Source: a virus
DNA: 53,933 bases
IMG/VR virus record: IMGVR_UViG_3300027973_000070
Span: 1 to 53,933 of that record
Strand: one strand, 5' to 3'
The notes under the pieces are model-generated. The model did not search any database. It saw only the letters and a list, made by a program, of their open reading frames with translations, and was not told the DNA's origin. Positions 18,701-25,531 of the stretch are shown here, piece after piece (the first letter of the stretch is position 1; each line of letters begins with the position of its first letter). Both the position numbers and the translations under genes were made by a program.

Positions 18701-20665
18701 GTAAGGATTTTTTATTGACAGATGAAGAGGCATGATGTTGGCCCCAGATTCATACAGCCCTTTGGAAATGCCAGAGGTTGAGGAAATAAAATCTTCCGTG
18801 CTTTCAGGGTTAGCCGCCGTAAAGAATCCCAGTTTTGCTGTCGGATGTTTTGTGTTGCTACCCATTTTCTTTGGGGAAAACTGGTTGACATCTTGACTTG
18901 TTGCATGATAAACGGTAGGTGGGGCTTTGCTCCCCTCAAGGAACTTGGCAAGGTTGGCATCGCGCTCTGCCGTAGATAGCACATCCTGTGTGCCTTTTAC
19001 ACCATCATTGAGCAGTCCATGCAACTTGGCGTTGGCAAGCGACTCCTTGTCCATTGACATCGGAATACTGTTTACGCCTTGGTCGCGCAAGTAGGCGTAG
19101 CGATGACGGCCATCGCCAAAAGTAATTCGGCCAATCTTGTCTACAGAAACATTGCTGGCATTCATGGACGGGGCTGTCTGGGCAAACTCACCAAACTTGT
19201 TGTATCGGTCGCTAATGCCGCCTTGACCTTGTGGCCCGACATACTGCCATTCCGTCTTCTTAAACGCTTTGTCAAAAGCCTGTGGGTTGACGTTAGCCAA
19301 CACGTTACCTTCACGAGCCTCAATCGGATGCATGGTTACAGGCAAGACCTTGTCGCCAAACTTGACAGCCGACTTCCCCGCCTCGGCTTGGGGGGCGTCA
19401 ACCAAAAACTTCTTGGCAATGTCTCCAAGAGCCTTCAGCTTACCGCCGCCAGCCATGTGGACAACCTTCTCTCCGCCCATGCGGGCTTGGATAGCGGCCT
19501 GCAAACGGGCGTCAGCGGCTTCCATGTCTACCGCCCCACCGTTTGCCATACGGGCTTGTATTGCTTGCGCCAGCCTTGCGTCTGCGGCCTCCATGTCGAC
19601 AGCGCCGCCTTCCTTGTATCCCGCTTTTTGCAGGTACGTCAGGTAGTCTTCGTCAACGAGTTGTGATGGCTCTGCCCTTGCCAAGTCATAGTAGGTGACG
19701 GGCGAAGGCTTTTGATTTTTATCTAGCCGCCCCTCCCGTGCTTTATAGAAGTCGCGCATAGCCTTTTCAGGCGGAACCAGTCCGTACTTCAGGCCAAGGT
19801 CATTTCCTGTCACTTGATAAGCAAACGCCTCGTTCAAGTCTGGGCGCTCAATGATTTTGCCATCCAGCACAAACAGGCGATTGCCCACATCGTAAGTACC
19901 AGCATTTACTAGGTCGGGGTCGGTCTCGCGCTTGAGGATGTTTTCAATGTCGCTTGCGTCGACGAACTTTGTGCCGGGGAATTCATTCTTGAAGTCTTTA
20001 CGCGCCATCGGGCCTTTGACGCCTAGCCCAAGCATGACATCACCAACAGCAGCGCGTCGGGCAAAGGTGTTGGCAACGCTCAGGGCGCTTGGGTCAGTCA
20101 GGTCAAACCCATTCTGGAACACCTTGGCTCCCGTCTTCAGGTCTGTCAGTTCATTCAGGCGTTTGTTCATGAGCATGATTTGCTCAACAGGCACAACGCC
20201 CTGCTTAACGGACTTCTGAAACTCTTTGATGGCGTCGCCAATGACTACGGAGTTGCTTTTGTGTTGGTCGGGTGAGCCAACGAAAGTTGTCCACAGGCTG
20301 TTCTCTGGGTCGTTCTGGCGAATCTTCTTCTCTGCCGTGCCTATGTTGCCAAAGCCCCAAACCGTGTTGGCCTTCTTGTGGGGCTTGGAGAAATGCTGGA
20401 GGCCAGAGAAGCCTACGCCGCCACGGTTCTGGCCCTGTACCCTTGAGCGGTCAGCCTCGGTGAAGTTCAAGGTCTTGCCCTCTGCGCCTGCGTTGCCCAG
20501 TGCCTCGGACATCCGCATGGATGCAGGAGCCGCTGGGTCAGCGAAGTCAACGCCGGGAACCCCAAGACCTCGGGAGCGTGCAGCAGCCACCTCTTCTGGC
20601 GCAAGCAGGCGCTTGGCAAAGTCCAGTCCGCCTTTGATTACCTTGAGTCTTTTTGGGTCAGCCAT
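15770..20665 (-). CDS. Giant polyvalent protein with ParB-like and ADP-ribosyltransferase-like regions
   Basis: 1631 residues, starting two bases past the terminase stop. No single fold explains it. Residues ~500-550 include ITFGDGRHRYAYLRDQG, the ParB-like DGRHR motif. Residues ~582-730 begin PPTVYHATSQ, continue with GFFTAANPES and IKNPYEIPSS, and end WVAFEPEQIKSAI, the layout of ADP-ribosyltransferases found in phage polyvalent proteins. Residues ~1291-1308 (VYSLVDSKGAPHATVETK) are a third recurring module. Two tandem 23-residue repeats (GGAVDMEAADARL type) lie at 353-396. Gly-Gly motifs (MAGGGKL, KGGLMMAGGG, MDKGGITTSGG, RRGGLAAM) punctuate domain borders. Polyvalent proteins are thought to be injected with the DNA to act on the host. 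Catalytic residues were not verified. Confidence 0.65.
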   Translation of the reverse strand: MADPKRLKVIKGGLDFAKRLLAPEEVAAARSRGLGVPGVDFADPAAPASMRMSEALGNAGAEGKTLNFTEADRSRVQGQNRGGVGFSGLQHFSKPHKKANTVWGFGNIGTAEKKIRQNDPENSLWTTFVGSPDQHKSNSVVIGDAIKEFQKSVKQGVVPVEQIMLMNKRLNELTDLKTGAKVFQNGFDLTDPSALSVANTFARRAAVGDVMLGLGVKGPMARKDFKNEFPGTKFVDASDIENILKRETDPDLVNAGTYDVGNRLFVLDGKIIERPDLNEAFAYQVTGNDLGLKYGLVPPEKAMRDFYKAREGRLDKNQKPSPVTYYDLARAEPSQLVDEDYLTYLQKAGYKEGGAVDMEAADARLAQAIQARMANGGAVDMEAADARLQAAIQARMGGEKVVHMAGGGKLKALGDIAKKFLVDAPQAEAGKSAVKFGDKVLPVTMHPIEAREGNVLANVNPQAFDKAFKKTEWQYVGPQGQGGISDRYNKFGEFAQTAPSMNASNVSVDKIGRITFGDGRHRYAYLRDQGVNSIPMSMDKESLANAKLHGLLNDGVKGTQDVLSTAERDANLAKFLEGSKAPPTVYHATSQDVNQFSPKKMGSNTKHPTAKLGFFTAANPESTEDFISSTSGISKGLYESGANIMPLHLSIKNPYEIPSSQYMLQSMALQNMKKKDAEKFIQDFKDSLIQEGHDGLLIKANPRGLAKGNEYSSDNWVAFEPEQIKSAISNRGTYDITDPDISKAKGGLMMAGGGDPLDQFSPPRYRSAGRRPENQNDRKAAANMPMDFARGLVSGIGGAPGDIESLIRMIPGLERSRTLSDLVTGNHRETYLPTSEDIEKRLPFRSDTPAGQAASGLGTLAGGFYTGPGAPIRLVGGLPKAVMKAGKDFGRAAGQPAANVVKPTGGNFLLGRTEKDLQPLKTPTFVGETPAQRISKHEELLKNPTLSQDQRDRVQRMLDATKGEAAIDKWVDSNLTNYVKKQMGTADDPVRKLAEQGITHNPGLLRDNPYLSTAPLRKQRREAGFPEEGMGQSPAAQAWEQASDEAIATHRAGDIQEMPERFAKFTEAENKMRAARSELDEKFKQHIAVAGLNEREEANLIRGTAFDVKAKMVGDTDYAKANTEYINAHVPMMDNYMELGRQNPYINKLAPETPMYAPFTGDLGFDHIMDVLREDVTAGRIRPEQLSKVSMEQAVRRTFEYDQELAAKMNASRAAAREGLPTYREYPEGYKWIQLNKPGAFSQESEAMGHSVRGYEPPKGHPDWVEGSGDSGSLSYGQGGWEAIKSGKTKVYSLVDSKGAPHATVETKIGGGHEYAGEKNKEIIRLAEERGIQKYMAPGNESLWAEAEKNLAERGITPPQNITQIKGKGNRAPNEEYLPYIQDFVKGGQWSDVGDLRNTGLTRKSDLIDKFSPDELDAIGAGEYVTRAEQDDLLLRALRPPEGMAHGGALSKLQFMDKGGITTSGGTFSPEELGISASDLSVMDDKTWDAIKRNAPGVYEEEKQKAKQKIKDEVSQLKSARGIKDFALRVGASYAGAIPDLANFLLMAPDAVLGTELASEKPWFGSAQYLDAMNKAGLLGENEFPIAETVAGLLTPAGLIKKGVKKGVQLFSGKKPEAPKKRRGGLAAMAR

Positions 20666-20667
20666 AG

Positions 20668-22980
20668 TTACACCGCATAGGGGTTGACCCGCTCTTTGCG
20701 GGTATAAGCGTAGTCATCGTCGTCATCATACAGAGGCTCAGGGTTGATGTCGAGGAAACCCATGTCCTTCATTAACCGAATCGCTTGTGTGCAATTGTGT
20801 ACCAGAATCCCGTTGGCATAGTAGCAATGCTCACCCTCCACTGTCAGGTCGAACACATGACGCATGGTATGGGTGTTCGTAACTTGACTTGCCAAGACGG
20901 AGCCGAGACTCTTGGTTTTGGCAGGTGGGGCCGCAAAACTTCTTTCGGTCAGGAACTTTGGCAATCCCGTCAAAACCGCACCAAACGCATTTGTAAGGGG
21001 CTGGATAGTACGAGTTAGGCTTACCCCAAGCCTTGCCCAAAGAGTTCTTTGCGTGTTCTTTGTGCCATGCCTTACCTTTGTCTGACCTGTGCCATTCAGC
21101 GGCTTTGTGTCGAACCTTGTCAAGGTGGGCAATCTGCTTGGGGGATTTGTTCTGCTCGGACAATTCAGCGCGATGTTCATCCCAATGCTGCTTGCGTGTG
21201 ATGCAGGCCAAGTTGCCGATGTCGTTGTTGGCCGTGTTGCCGTCAATGTGGTGAACGTGCATACCTTGAGGGATTGGCCCGTTGTGATGAATCCACACAT
21301 CCCGGTGAAGCCTGTAGCCAGCCCTTGCAAAGTATCGGCGGTGCGCCGGGTTATCACTCTCAGGATAACGGTTGTACTTGCGACCGTTGAAGACCACCGA
21401 CTCAACAGCAACGCCACTTGATTTGAAAACCATGATGCATCCTTGTAAAGGTATACATTGTGGATTGATTGATTCAATGAGTCAACCCTAGTCCAACCAT
21501 GTTGGGTCATCACGCGATGCTCGGCTGTAGCCAATAGCCCGTTGACGTTCCACACCTCTTTTAGTCCGTTGTCGTGTACCGTCGTGACCCGTCGAGCGCC
21601 CACTGGTGTCATCACCATGTCGCCAACCACAATATCCTTGATGACCTTTGTGCCGCTTGCCATTTGCACCTGAGTCAATGAATCAACACAGGAATCTACA
21701 TAATCATCATGGGTTGAGTCGGGGAAGGAGCATATTTGGCTCAGGAAGCCCTCACACCAGTCCTTGACGTAGCCCTTCCTGACGCTGCTCTCGGGTAGCC
21801 ATACCCGGCCTGTGGCGAAGATGGAGGCGGTAATCTGGAGTCGCTGCATCTTGTCAGCCTTGCCGGGGTTGTAGCCCCTGACGGGCAGATGCGCAGCACG
21901 CAGTTCTTGAATCAGGGAGATGCCTGCGGCCTTGTCTTCCACGAGTATCAGGTCAGGGCGCTTGGCCTCCTTGCCTTCGCCGTAGGACACCCGCCACTCC
22001 TCTAGCACCTTGGGCTTGAGCAGGGGGAAGGTCAGGTGTTCGGCCCAGCAGTCGATGAGCAGGACGGACATCGGGCCATCCAGTGGCTTGAATACGCCCC
22101 ACGTTGTCATGGCCGTCGGGTCGTTGTATTCCTTATCGCTGAAGGCACAGTCATAGCTTTGGACTATGAACTCGAACTTGGGGAAGGGTTTCTCGGCGGG
22201 GTACAGCTTGAACATGTCCCTGCCAACCACCTTGCCGTCTTCGAGGTCGACCAGCATACCCATGACCTCCTGCTCGTACAGCTTGCTGCCTTTGTACTGC
22301 TCAAGCTGGTTGCGGAAGGTTGAGGCGAGGTTGGCCTCGTTCTCGTAGGTGCTGGCGCGGTCAATGACTACGTCGTCACCCTCCCTGCCGACCAAGTCGA
22401 TGATGAGGTCTTTGGGTCTCGGGGTGGTTGTCACGATGACACGGGGCTTGTCACCCAGACGCAGGCCCATCATCATCATGTCCCACGCCTCCCCGGCTCC
22501 GAGGTACTGGAATGCCGCCAACTCATCACACCAAGCGTAGTGGAACTGCGGCCCCCGCAGGCGCTCGTAGGAGTCGCCCGAGATGCCCCGGATGATTGCC
22601 CCGTTGCTCAGGCGGATTTGGTGGTCTTGCTTGTTGTAGTCAACCACGAGTTCTGGGGGGATGCAGGCGAGGAGTCCTGACTGCCCCTCAAAGCAGGTGA
22701 ACTTGATGTCGTTGCTGGTTGGAGCCAGCACAAGGCATCGACAGCCGGGGTGACACCATGCCCACCACCAGAGGGCTTCAGCGGCACTGCGGGTCTTCCC
22801 GGCCCCCCGGCCAGCCAGCATCATCCAGACGGTGTAGTCCTGCTCAAGCGGGGGCGGTATCTGGTATCTGTGGGCGCTGGCTACCCATTTGGCGTGGGCA
22901 ATCAGGGCAATGCGGTCATGCTCAGGGCGGCGGTTGAACTCTGCCTGCACCTCTGGGTCTGACAGCATCTCACTCAGCAT
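20668..22980 (-). CDS. terL: Terminase large subunit interrupted by an intein
   Basis: 770 residues as translated, 471 after splicing. The ATG at 22980 follows the stop of the preceding small gene; longer starts would overlap it. The ATPase part has Walker A LAGRGAGKT (residues 55-63), Walker B HYAWCDE (~147-153) and the coupling motif VTTTPRP. The nuclease part has YDCAFSD, ILVEDKAAG and HDDYVDS. The intein starts at the Cys right after DDYVDS and ends at VHN before CTQAIRL, so splicing would rebuild DDYVDSCTQAIRL. TerL packages and cuts phage DNA at the portal, so the intein must splice for the nuclease domain to be whole. Terminase nuclease motifs are frequent intein sites. Confidence 0.9.
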   Translation of the reverse strand: MLSEMLSDPEVQAEFNRRPEHDRIALIAHAKWVASAHRYQIPPPLEQDYTVWMMLAGRGAGKTRSAAEALWWWAWCHPGCRCLVLAPTSNDIKFTCFEGQSGLLACIPPELVVDYNKQDHQIRLSNGAIIRGISGDSYERLRGPQFHYAWCDELAAFQYLGAGEAWDMMMMGLRLGDKPRVIVTTTPRPKDLIIDLVGREGDDVVIDRASTYENEANLASTFRNQLEQYKGSKLYEQEVMGMLVDLEDGKVVGRDMFKLYPAEKPFPKFEFIVQSYDCAFSDKEYNDPTAMTTWGVFKPLDGPMSVLLIDCWAEHLTFPLLKPKVLEEWRVSYGEGKEAKRPDLILVEDKAAGISLIQELRAAHLPVRGYNPGKADKMQRLQITASIFATGRVWLPESSVRKGYVKDWCEGFLSQICSFPDSTHDDYVDSCVDSLTQVQMASGTKVIKDIVVGDMVMTPVGARRVTTVHDNGLKEVWNVNGLLATAEHRVMTQHGWTRVDSLNQSIHNVYLYKDASWFSNQVALLLSRWSSTVASTTVILRVITRRTADTLQGLATGFTGMCGFITTGQSLKVCTFTTLTATRPTTTSATWPASHASSIGMNIALNCPSRTNPPSRLPTLTRFDTKPLNGTGQTKVRHGTKNTQRTLWARLGVSLTRTIQPLTNAFGAVLTGLPKFLTERSFAAPPAKTKSLGSVLASQVTNTHTMRHVFDLTVEGEHCYYANGILVHNCTQAIRLMKDMGFLDINPEPLYDDDDDYAYTRKERVNPYAV
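20794..21690 (-). other. Intein coding region (299 residues) within terL
   Basis: Block A begins with the nucleophile Cys (CVDSLTQVQMASGT, then VVGDMVMTP). Block B is LLATAEHRVMT, with the TxxH motif. Block F is VFDLTVEGEHCYYANGIL, followed by block G VHN and then Cys+1 of the extein. All residues expected for a class 1 splicing intein are visible. Between blocks B and F the intein frame is a low-complexity Thr/Ser/Arg stretch with no endonuclease motif. A complete HNH gene occupies those bases in another frame. The splicing domains therefore look intact, while the linker looks like a by-product of dual coding. Confidence 0.9.
20831..21433 (-). CDS. HNH endonuclease nested out of frame inside the terL intein
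   Basis: 200 residues on the same strand as terL in a different frame, overlaying intein residues ~86-287. The ATG at 21433 has AAGGA upstream with proper spacing, so it can be translated on its own. Residues 16-45 (VFNGRKYNRYPES, RAGYRLHRDVW) and the core GMHVHHIDGNTANNDIGNL match free-standing HNH homing endonucleases: the HH pair lies at 61-62, Asn at 69-70 and His at 83. A zinc pair (CVWC at 149-152, CGPTC at 167-171) follows. Its C-terminus overlaps coding for intein block F by about 35 bases. It would cut terL alleles lacking the intein. Confidence 0.85.
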   Translation of the reverse strand: MVFKSSGVAVESVVFNGRKYNRYPESDNPAHRRYFARAGYRLHRDVWIHHNGPIPQGMHVHHIDGNTANNDIGNLACITRKQHWDEHRAELSEQNKSPKQIAHLDKVRHKAAEWHRSDKGKAWHKEHAKNSLGKAWGKPNSYYPAPYKCVWCGFDGIAKVPDRKKFCGPTCQNQESRLRLGKSSYEHPYHASCVRPDSGG

Positions 22981-22984
22981 GACG

Positions 22985-23188
22985 CTACAACCAGCCCATG
23001 AAGTCCTTGACATGTTGTGGAATCTCGCGATACCCACGGCAGTGCGCCAGCAAGTTGGCTACTTGGTCGGGTATCAGCTTGCCAACGTATGGGGCGTCTT
23101 TGCACCAGATGGTCAGGAGTTTCTGTTGACCATTGGTCAAACCCCTCTCGTCGCTGATTTGGTCTAACCATTCTCTGGTTACTATCAT
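22985..23188 (-). CDS. Small protein upstream of terL
   Basis: 67 residues from the ATG at 23188 (AAGGG upstream). The sequence MIVTREWLDQISDERGLTNG, then CKDAPYVGKLIPDQVANLLA, reads as a compact helical protein with no recognised motif. Its stop is followed at once by the terL start, so it is probably co-translated with terL. A packaging accessory role is possible from position only. Confidence 0.6.
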   Translation of the reverse strand: MIVTREWLDQISDERGLTNGQQKLLTIWCKDAPYVGKLIPDQVANLLAHCRGYREIPQHVKDFMGWL

Positions 23189-23547
23189 TACTGACCCTTG
23201 GTGATTGTTTGAGCAAAGCACAGCCTAACCGTGTCAAAACAGCGGTTCCGCTCTGTGCCTGATGTCTGACCCCCGGAGCCATGTCATCGCGTCGCACTAT
23301 CCCAGACTTCATTAACCACCCGGCTCTAGGACTTCGCCCACCGCCCCTGCTCTGGCTTGCTCGTGTTGCAGGGTTATTTAAGACTCCACCACCGACGTGC
23401 CGCATGGTGTCCGAGTCACTGTGGGAATGCAAAAAGCCGTTACTACTGCCCTCGGTGGTAACCCTACGGTGTGAACCAAGGGCGAAGGCATGAGTAACGG
23501 CTCTCGTCTGTCGCTTACCACAGCAACAACTTGACTGTACCACAGTT
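23189..23547. other. Gap with no convincing gene
   Basis: No frame on either strand gives a protein-like sequence with a ribosome binding site here. The main content is the long hairpin at 23431-23502. A TTGACA lies near 23225 on the minus strand, but no good -10 follows. The rest is G/C-rich with many short inverted segments. It may be an untranslated RNA or spacer upstream of terL. Confidence 0.5.
23431..23502 (-). terminator. Long nested hairpin with T-tract (terminator or small RNA 3' end)
   Basis: On the minus strand AGCCGTTACT (from 23502) pairs perfectly with AGTAACGGCT (ending at 23435), ten base pairs. An inner stem GCCCT/AGGGC plus three pairs is nested within, and TTTTT follows at once. 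The form suits an intrinsic terminator preceded by a structured loop, ending the transcript from the early block before terL. The 48-base apical region is longer than usual, so a structured RNA is an alternative. Confidence 0.6.
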
Positions 23548-23760
23548 TTACCGGGCTGCATAGTAGTTGTCACTGATGTTGTGACGCTCGACCGACCACA
23601 GGATGCGCGGGGCTTGGTGCAGGCGCAAGCGGAATCGGGCACGGAATGAAGTGCGGGTGGCAAAGTCGTACCATGCCCAGATTGCCACAAACCCACCCGG
23701 CGTCTTGCTCAGGTTCAGGCCCAGCTTGAGGTAGCCACCCTCTTGGAAGAGGTGAATCAC
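23548..23760 (-). CDS. Small hypothetical protein, GTG start
   Basis: 70 residues. The GTG start overlaps the stop of the PGDYG-like gene (GTGA), which fits coupling; the longer ATG form would overlap that gene by 45 bases. The sequence VIHLFQEGGYLKLGLNLSKT, then VAIWAWYDFATRTSFRARFR, is strand-rich with Arg-rich ends. No function recognised. Confidence 0.55.
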   Translation of the reverse strand: MIHLFQEGGYLKLGLNLSKTPGGFVAIWAWYDFATRTSFRARFRLRLHQAPRILWSVERHNISDNYYAAR

Positions 23761-23981
23761 TCTACTGCCTCGTAGGTCAGCTTGAAAATTTCGTCTTTGC
23801 AAGGATAAAACTCACCCTTCACGCCTGTGATAATCCAGTCGCCGGGGGTGACGATGTGGTCGCCTTCCAGCGTCTCAATAAAAACCCGCCCATTCCAAGG
23901 ACTGGACTGGACTTTAGGGTGGTCGCCATCCTTGAACCACTGGGTGGCCTCAATCACGACAGGTTTCTTGCGGAACTTCAT
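23757..23981 (-). CDS. PGDYG-family small phage protein
   Basis: 74 residues: MKFRKKPVVIEATQWFKDGD, and later GDHIVTPGDWIITGVKGEF and YPCKDEIFKLTYEAV. The PGDWIITGVKGEFYPC segment is the hallmark of the PGDYG family, widespread in phages. Its biochemical role is unknown to me. It lies 9 bases beyond the terS stop with AAGGAGAA before the ATG. Confidence 0.75.
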   Translation of the reverse strand: MKFRKKPVVIEATQWFKDGDHPKVQSSPWNGRVFIETLEGDHIVTPGDWIITGVKGEFYPCKDEIFKLTYEAVE

Positions 23982-23990
23982 ATTTTCTCC

Positions 23991-24578
23991 TTAACCAGCA
24001 CGTTTTGTCATCTCCATGTTCTTGATGACCTCAAGGAACTTGGAGGCATTAGAGTCCTCGGTCTTGATGGCCGCTCCACCCTCTACGCCCTCTAGCGCCA
24101 CACGGTCGCCGTACTTCTTGGGCTTCAGCTTCATGGCCGTCCACTTGCGGGCCTCAATGCGTTGCTTCTGCCACAGGATGTAGGTTTGGTCGAGGTAAGT
24201 TCGCCCCTTGTCGTCAGTGAACTCGGGCGGCATCTCGTCGGCAATCTCCAAGATTTCATCAGCGTTGGTGTCGGCCTGCTCCTCTCTGGCGCGAGCGTAT
24301 TGCTCCGCAAAGACGGGCTGGCGAATCAACCACTCATATACCGTACTCTGCGCAGGGAGCGTTCCTGCCTTGTCGGCCCTCAGTATCTGGCGTAGGCTCA
24401 TGCCCTCACTGAGCATCATGCATATGAGGTCTGCTGTCTGTTGGTTGTACTTTGTTGGGCGTCCAGTTGGTTTGGGCGCTACAGGAGCCTGTACGGGCGA
24501 ATGGCTACCTTGGGCTTGCTTTGCGGCCTTGGGCGTCTTGGCGGGCGTTTTAGCCCTCTTGCTGGTGGTTTCTGGCAT
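23991..24578 (-). CDS. terS: Terminase small subunit-like protein
   Basis: 195 residues. A basic Ala/Pro/Lys-rich leader (1-40) precedes a helix-turn-helix region, GRPTKYNQQTADLICMMLSE followed by MSLRQILRADKAGTLPAQST, typical of small terminase subunits that bind the packaging site. The central ADEILEIADEMPPEFTDDKG and the IEARKWTAMKLKPKKYGD segment match many phage TerS proteins. It lies upstream of terL with three small genes between. It directs DNA recognition for headful or site-specific packaging, but which mode cannot be told here. Confidence 0.75.
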   Translation of the reverse strand: MPETTSKRAKTPAKTPKAAKQAQGSHSPVQAPVAPKPTGRPTKYNQQTADLICMMLSEGMSLRQILRADKAGTLPAQSTVYEWLIRQPVFAEQYARAREEQADTNADEILEIADEMPPEFTDDKGRTYLDQTYILWQKQRIEARKWTAMKLKPKKYGDRVALEGVEGGAAIKTEDSNASKFLEVIKNMEMTKRAG

Positions 24579-24645
24579 AACCCGTATTCCCCATGTGAGT
24601 GGACAGTGTAATCGATTCGCTTCGGGTCGCTATGGGTTGTTGGTA

Positions 24646-24687
24646 GCCCAATCGCCAGCAGGGTGCTTCCCTCTGGCCGGAGTGGGC
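24646..24687. other. Nested perfect-arm hairpin upstream of terS
   Basis: GCCCA/TGGGC, CCAG/CTGG and AGGG/CCCT arms nest around a 5-base TGCTT loop, with short bulges. There is no T-tract on either side, so it is probably not a terminator. It may be part of a larger RNA fold with the tRNA-like element, or a protein-binding cruciform near the packaging site. Confidence 0.45.
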
Positions 24688-24767
24688 GGTTATTTCAATC
24701 GCAAAGCCCTCACGATGCGACATAGCCAATGCGTCCATCGGCGATACCCTTACCAACACGGCTGGAC

Positions 24768-24884
24768 ATTGATAGGTGGATTCGAACCACTGTGGCAGGG
24801 CTTAATCCCCACCCCCCGGCGTATAGGGCTTGTTACTCGCCCGTCCGACCAGCCTCACCGAACTTTGCTGGCACTCTCATCAAT
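24768..24884 (-). ncRNA. tRNA-like structure, 117 bases
   Basis: The minus strand carries GTGG-TTCGAAT-CCAC, a textbook T-arm (24776-24790). The following TATCAAT can pair with ATTGATG at 24884-24878 as a 7-bp acceptor-like stem with one G.T pair. Between them are CCAGC/GCTGG (24849-24871), GGGC/GCCC with a 9-base loop (24826-24842) and a GTGG/CCAC arm. The total is too long for a normal tRNA, the anticodon loop lacks U33, and no CCA is encoded. It may be a degenerate tRNA, a tRNA mimic or chance. Confidence 0.3.
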
Positions 24885-24930
24885 CCCCATGCGTGTTGGC
24901 TCTCGGCTTTCGCCGGGAACCCATTGTGTT

Positions 24931-25098
24931 TTACTTCGCTTTCGGTTCGTTACACAAGCCACTTGTGAAGGCTTGCGGGGTCTGTTGCTTGCACTCTTCT
25001 TCGGTCAAAAGAAAGTTTGGAACCCAAACCCAAAACGCTGTAAAGGCAATGAACATTGTACCAATAATCACCTTGTCAAGCAATGTTTCCTTCACCAC
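24931..25098 (-). CDS. Small membrane protein, GTG start
   Basis: 55 residues from the GTG at 25098, with AGGAG five bases upstream. Residues ~9-31 (KVIIGTMFIAFTAFWVWVPN) form one clear transmembrane helix. The C-terminus is hydrophilic with two Cys (TEEECKQQT, GLCNEPKAK). It is a single-span small protein upstream of the packaging genes. Superinfection exclusion or membrane signalling is possible, but nothing in the sequence decides. Confidence 0.65.
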   Translation of the reverse strand: MVKETLLDKVIIGTMFIAFTAFWVWVPNFLLTEEECKQQTPQAFTSGLCNEPKAK

Positions 25099-25179
25099 GG
25101 CGACTCCTCATGATTGTTTGGATTGAACGGGATTGGCTTGCTTGGCAAAGCCGGGGGTAGTTTGGTGGGGAAGGGCCAG

Positions 25180-25362
25180 TTATTCATTGGTCTTAACCCA
25201 TGTGCAGCCAAAACAAATTCGCATCATCCACCTGACAAATGCATTCGGCTCTTTGCCTAGTTGCGGGCGATACACCAAGCCGTGGCCGTCAGGGCCACAG
25301 CCAAACATGTAGCACTTCCACTTCGAATACTCTGGCATTTTTATCGACTTGTATTCAGTCAT
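25180..25362 (-). CDS. Small Cys-containing hypothetical protein
   Basis: 60 residues from the ATG at 25362, which overlaps the stop of the gene before it and has AAAGGG upstream. It contains KWKCYMFGCGPDGHGLVYRP and MMRICFGCTWVK, so two Cys groups could bind metal. Last gene of the tightly overlapping early run. Function unknown. Confidence 0.6.
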   Translation of the reverse strand: MTEYKSIKMPEYSKWKCYMFGCGPDGHGLVYRPQLGKEPNAFVRWMMRICFGCTWVKTNE

Positions 25363-25531
25363 TGGTCTTGCCCTTTCTTTTTGTTTCAAACTTGTTCACA
25401 TAATCCAGCAACCGGGCAAGCACTGCTGGCTCCATTGCCACTACTTTGTTTTCGTGGTGATTGACCGCAAGCCAGACTTGATAGCCATCGTGGCTAACGT
25501 AGACCCCATCGCCCAGATATGTTTCATCCAT
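25355..25531 (-). CDS. Small conserved phage protein
   Basis: 58 residues: MDETYLGDGVYVSHDGYQVW, then LAVNHHENKVVAMEPAVLAR. AAGGAG precedes the ATG. I recognise the YLGDGVYVSxDGY opening and the EPxVLxxLLxY end from many phages. Function unknown. It overlaps both neighbours by 8 bases. Confidence 0.7.
   Translation of the reverse strand: MDETYLGDGVYVSHDGYQVWLAVNHHENKVVAMEPAVLARLLDYVNKFETKRKGKTND

Larger units (their letters stand above)
24579..24930. other. Structured non-coding gap upstream of terS
   Basis: No convincing gene on either strand. It holds two notable structures: a tRNA-like fold at 24768-24884 and a nested hairpin at 24646-24687. Position directly upstream of the small terminase gene also makes it a candidate for a packaging (pac/cos) site or an untranslated RNA. 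A 69-residue minus-strand frame crossing the terS start is judged spurious. Confidence 0.5.

Noticed and set aside
22974-23696. Minus-strand frame of 240 codons over the hairpin gap and the start of terL
   Set aside because: Overlaps real genes at both ends in other frames and reads as a non-protein-like string of Arg/Ser/Gly; no start signal.
24550-24759. Minus-strand 69-codon frame crossing the terS start
   Set aside because: No ribosome binding site and unlikely composition; it ends inside terS and overlaps the structured gap.
24208-25113. Long plus-strand open frame of 301 codons over terS and the following gap
   Set aside because: It is antisense to terS and the small GTG gene, has no ribosome binding site, and its composition (Arg/Ser/Pro-rich, no hydrophobic pattern) looks like a shadow.
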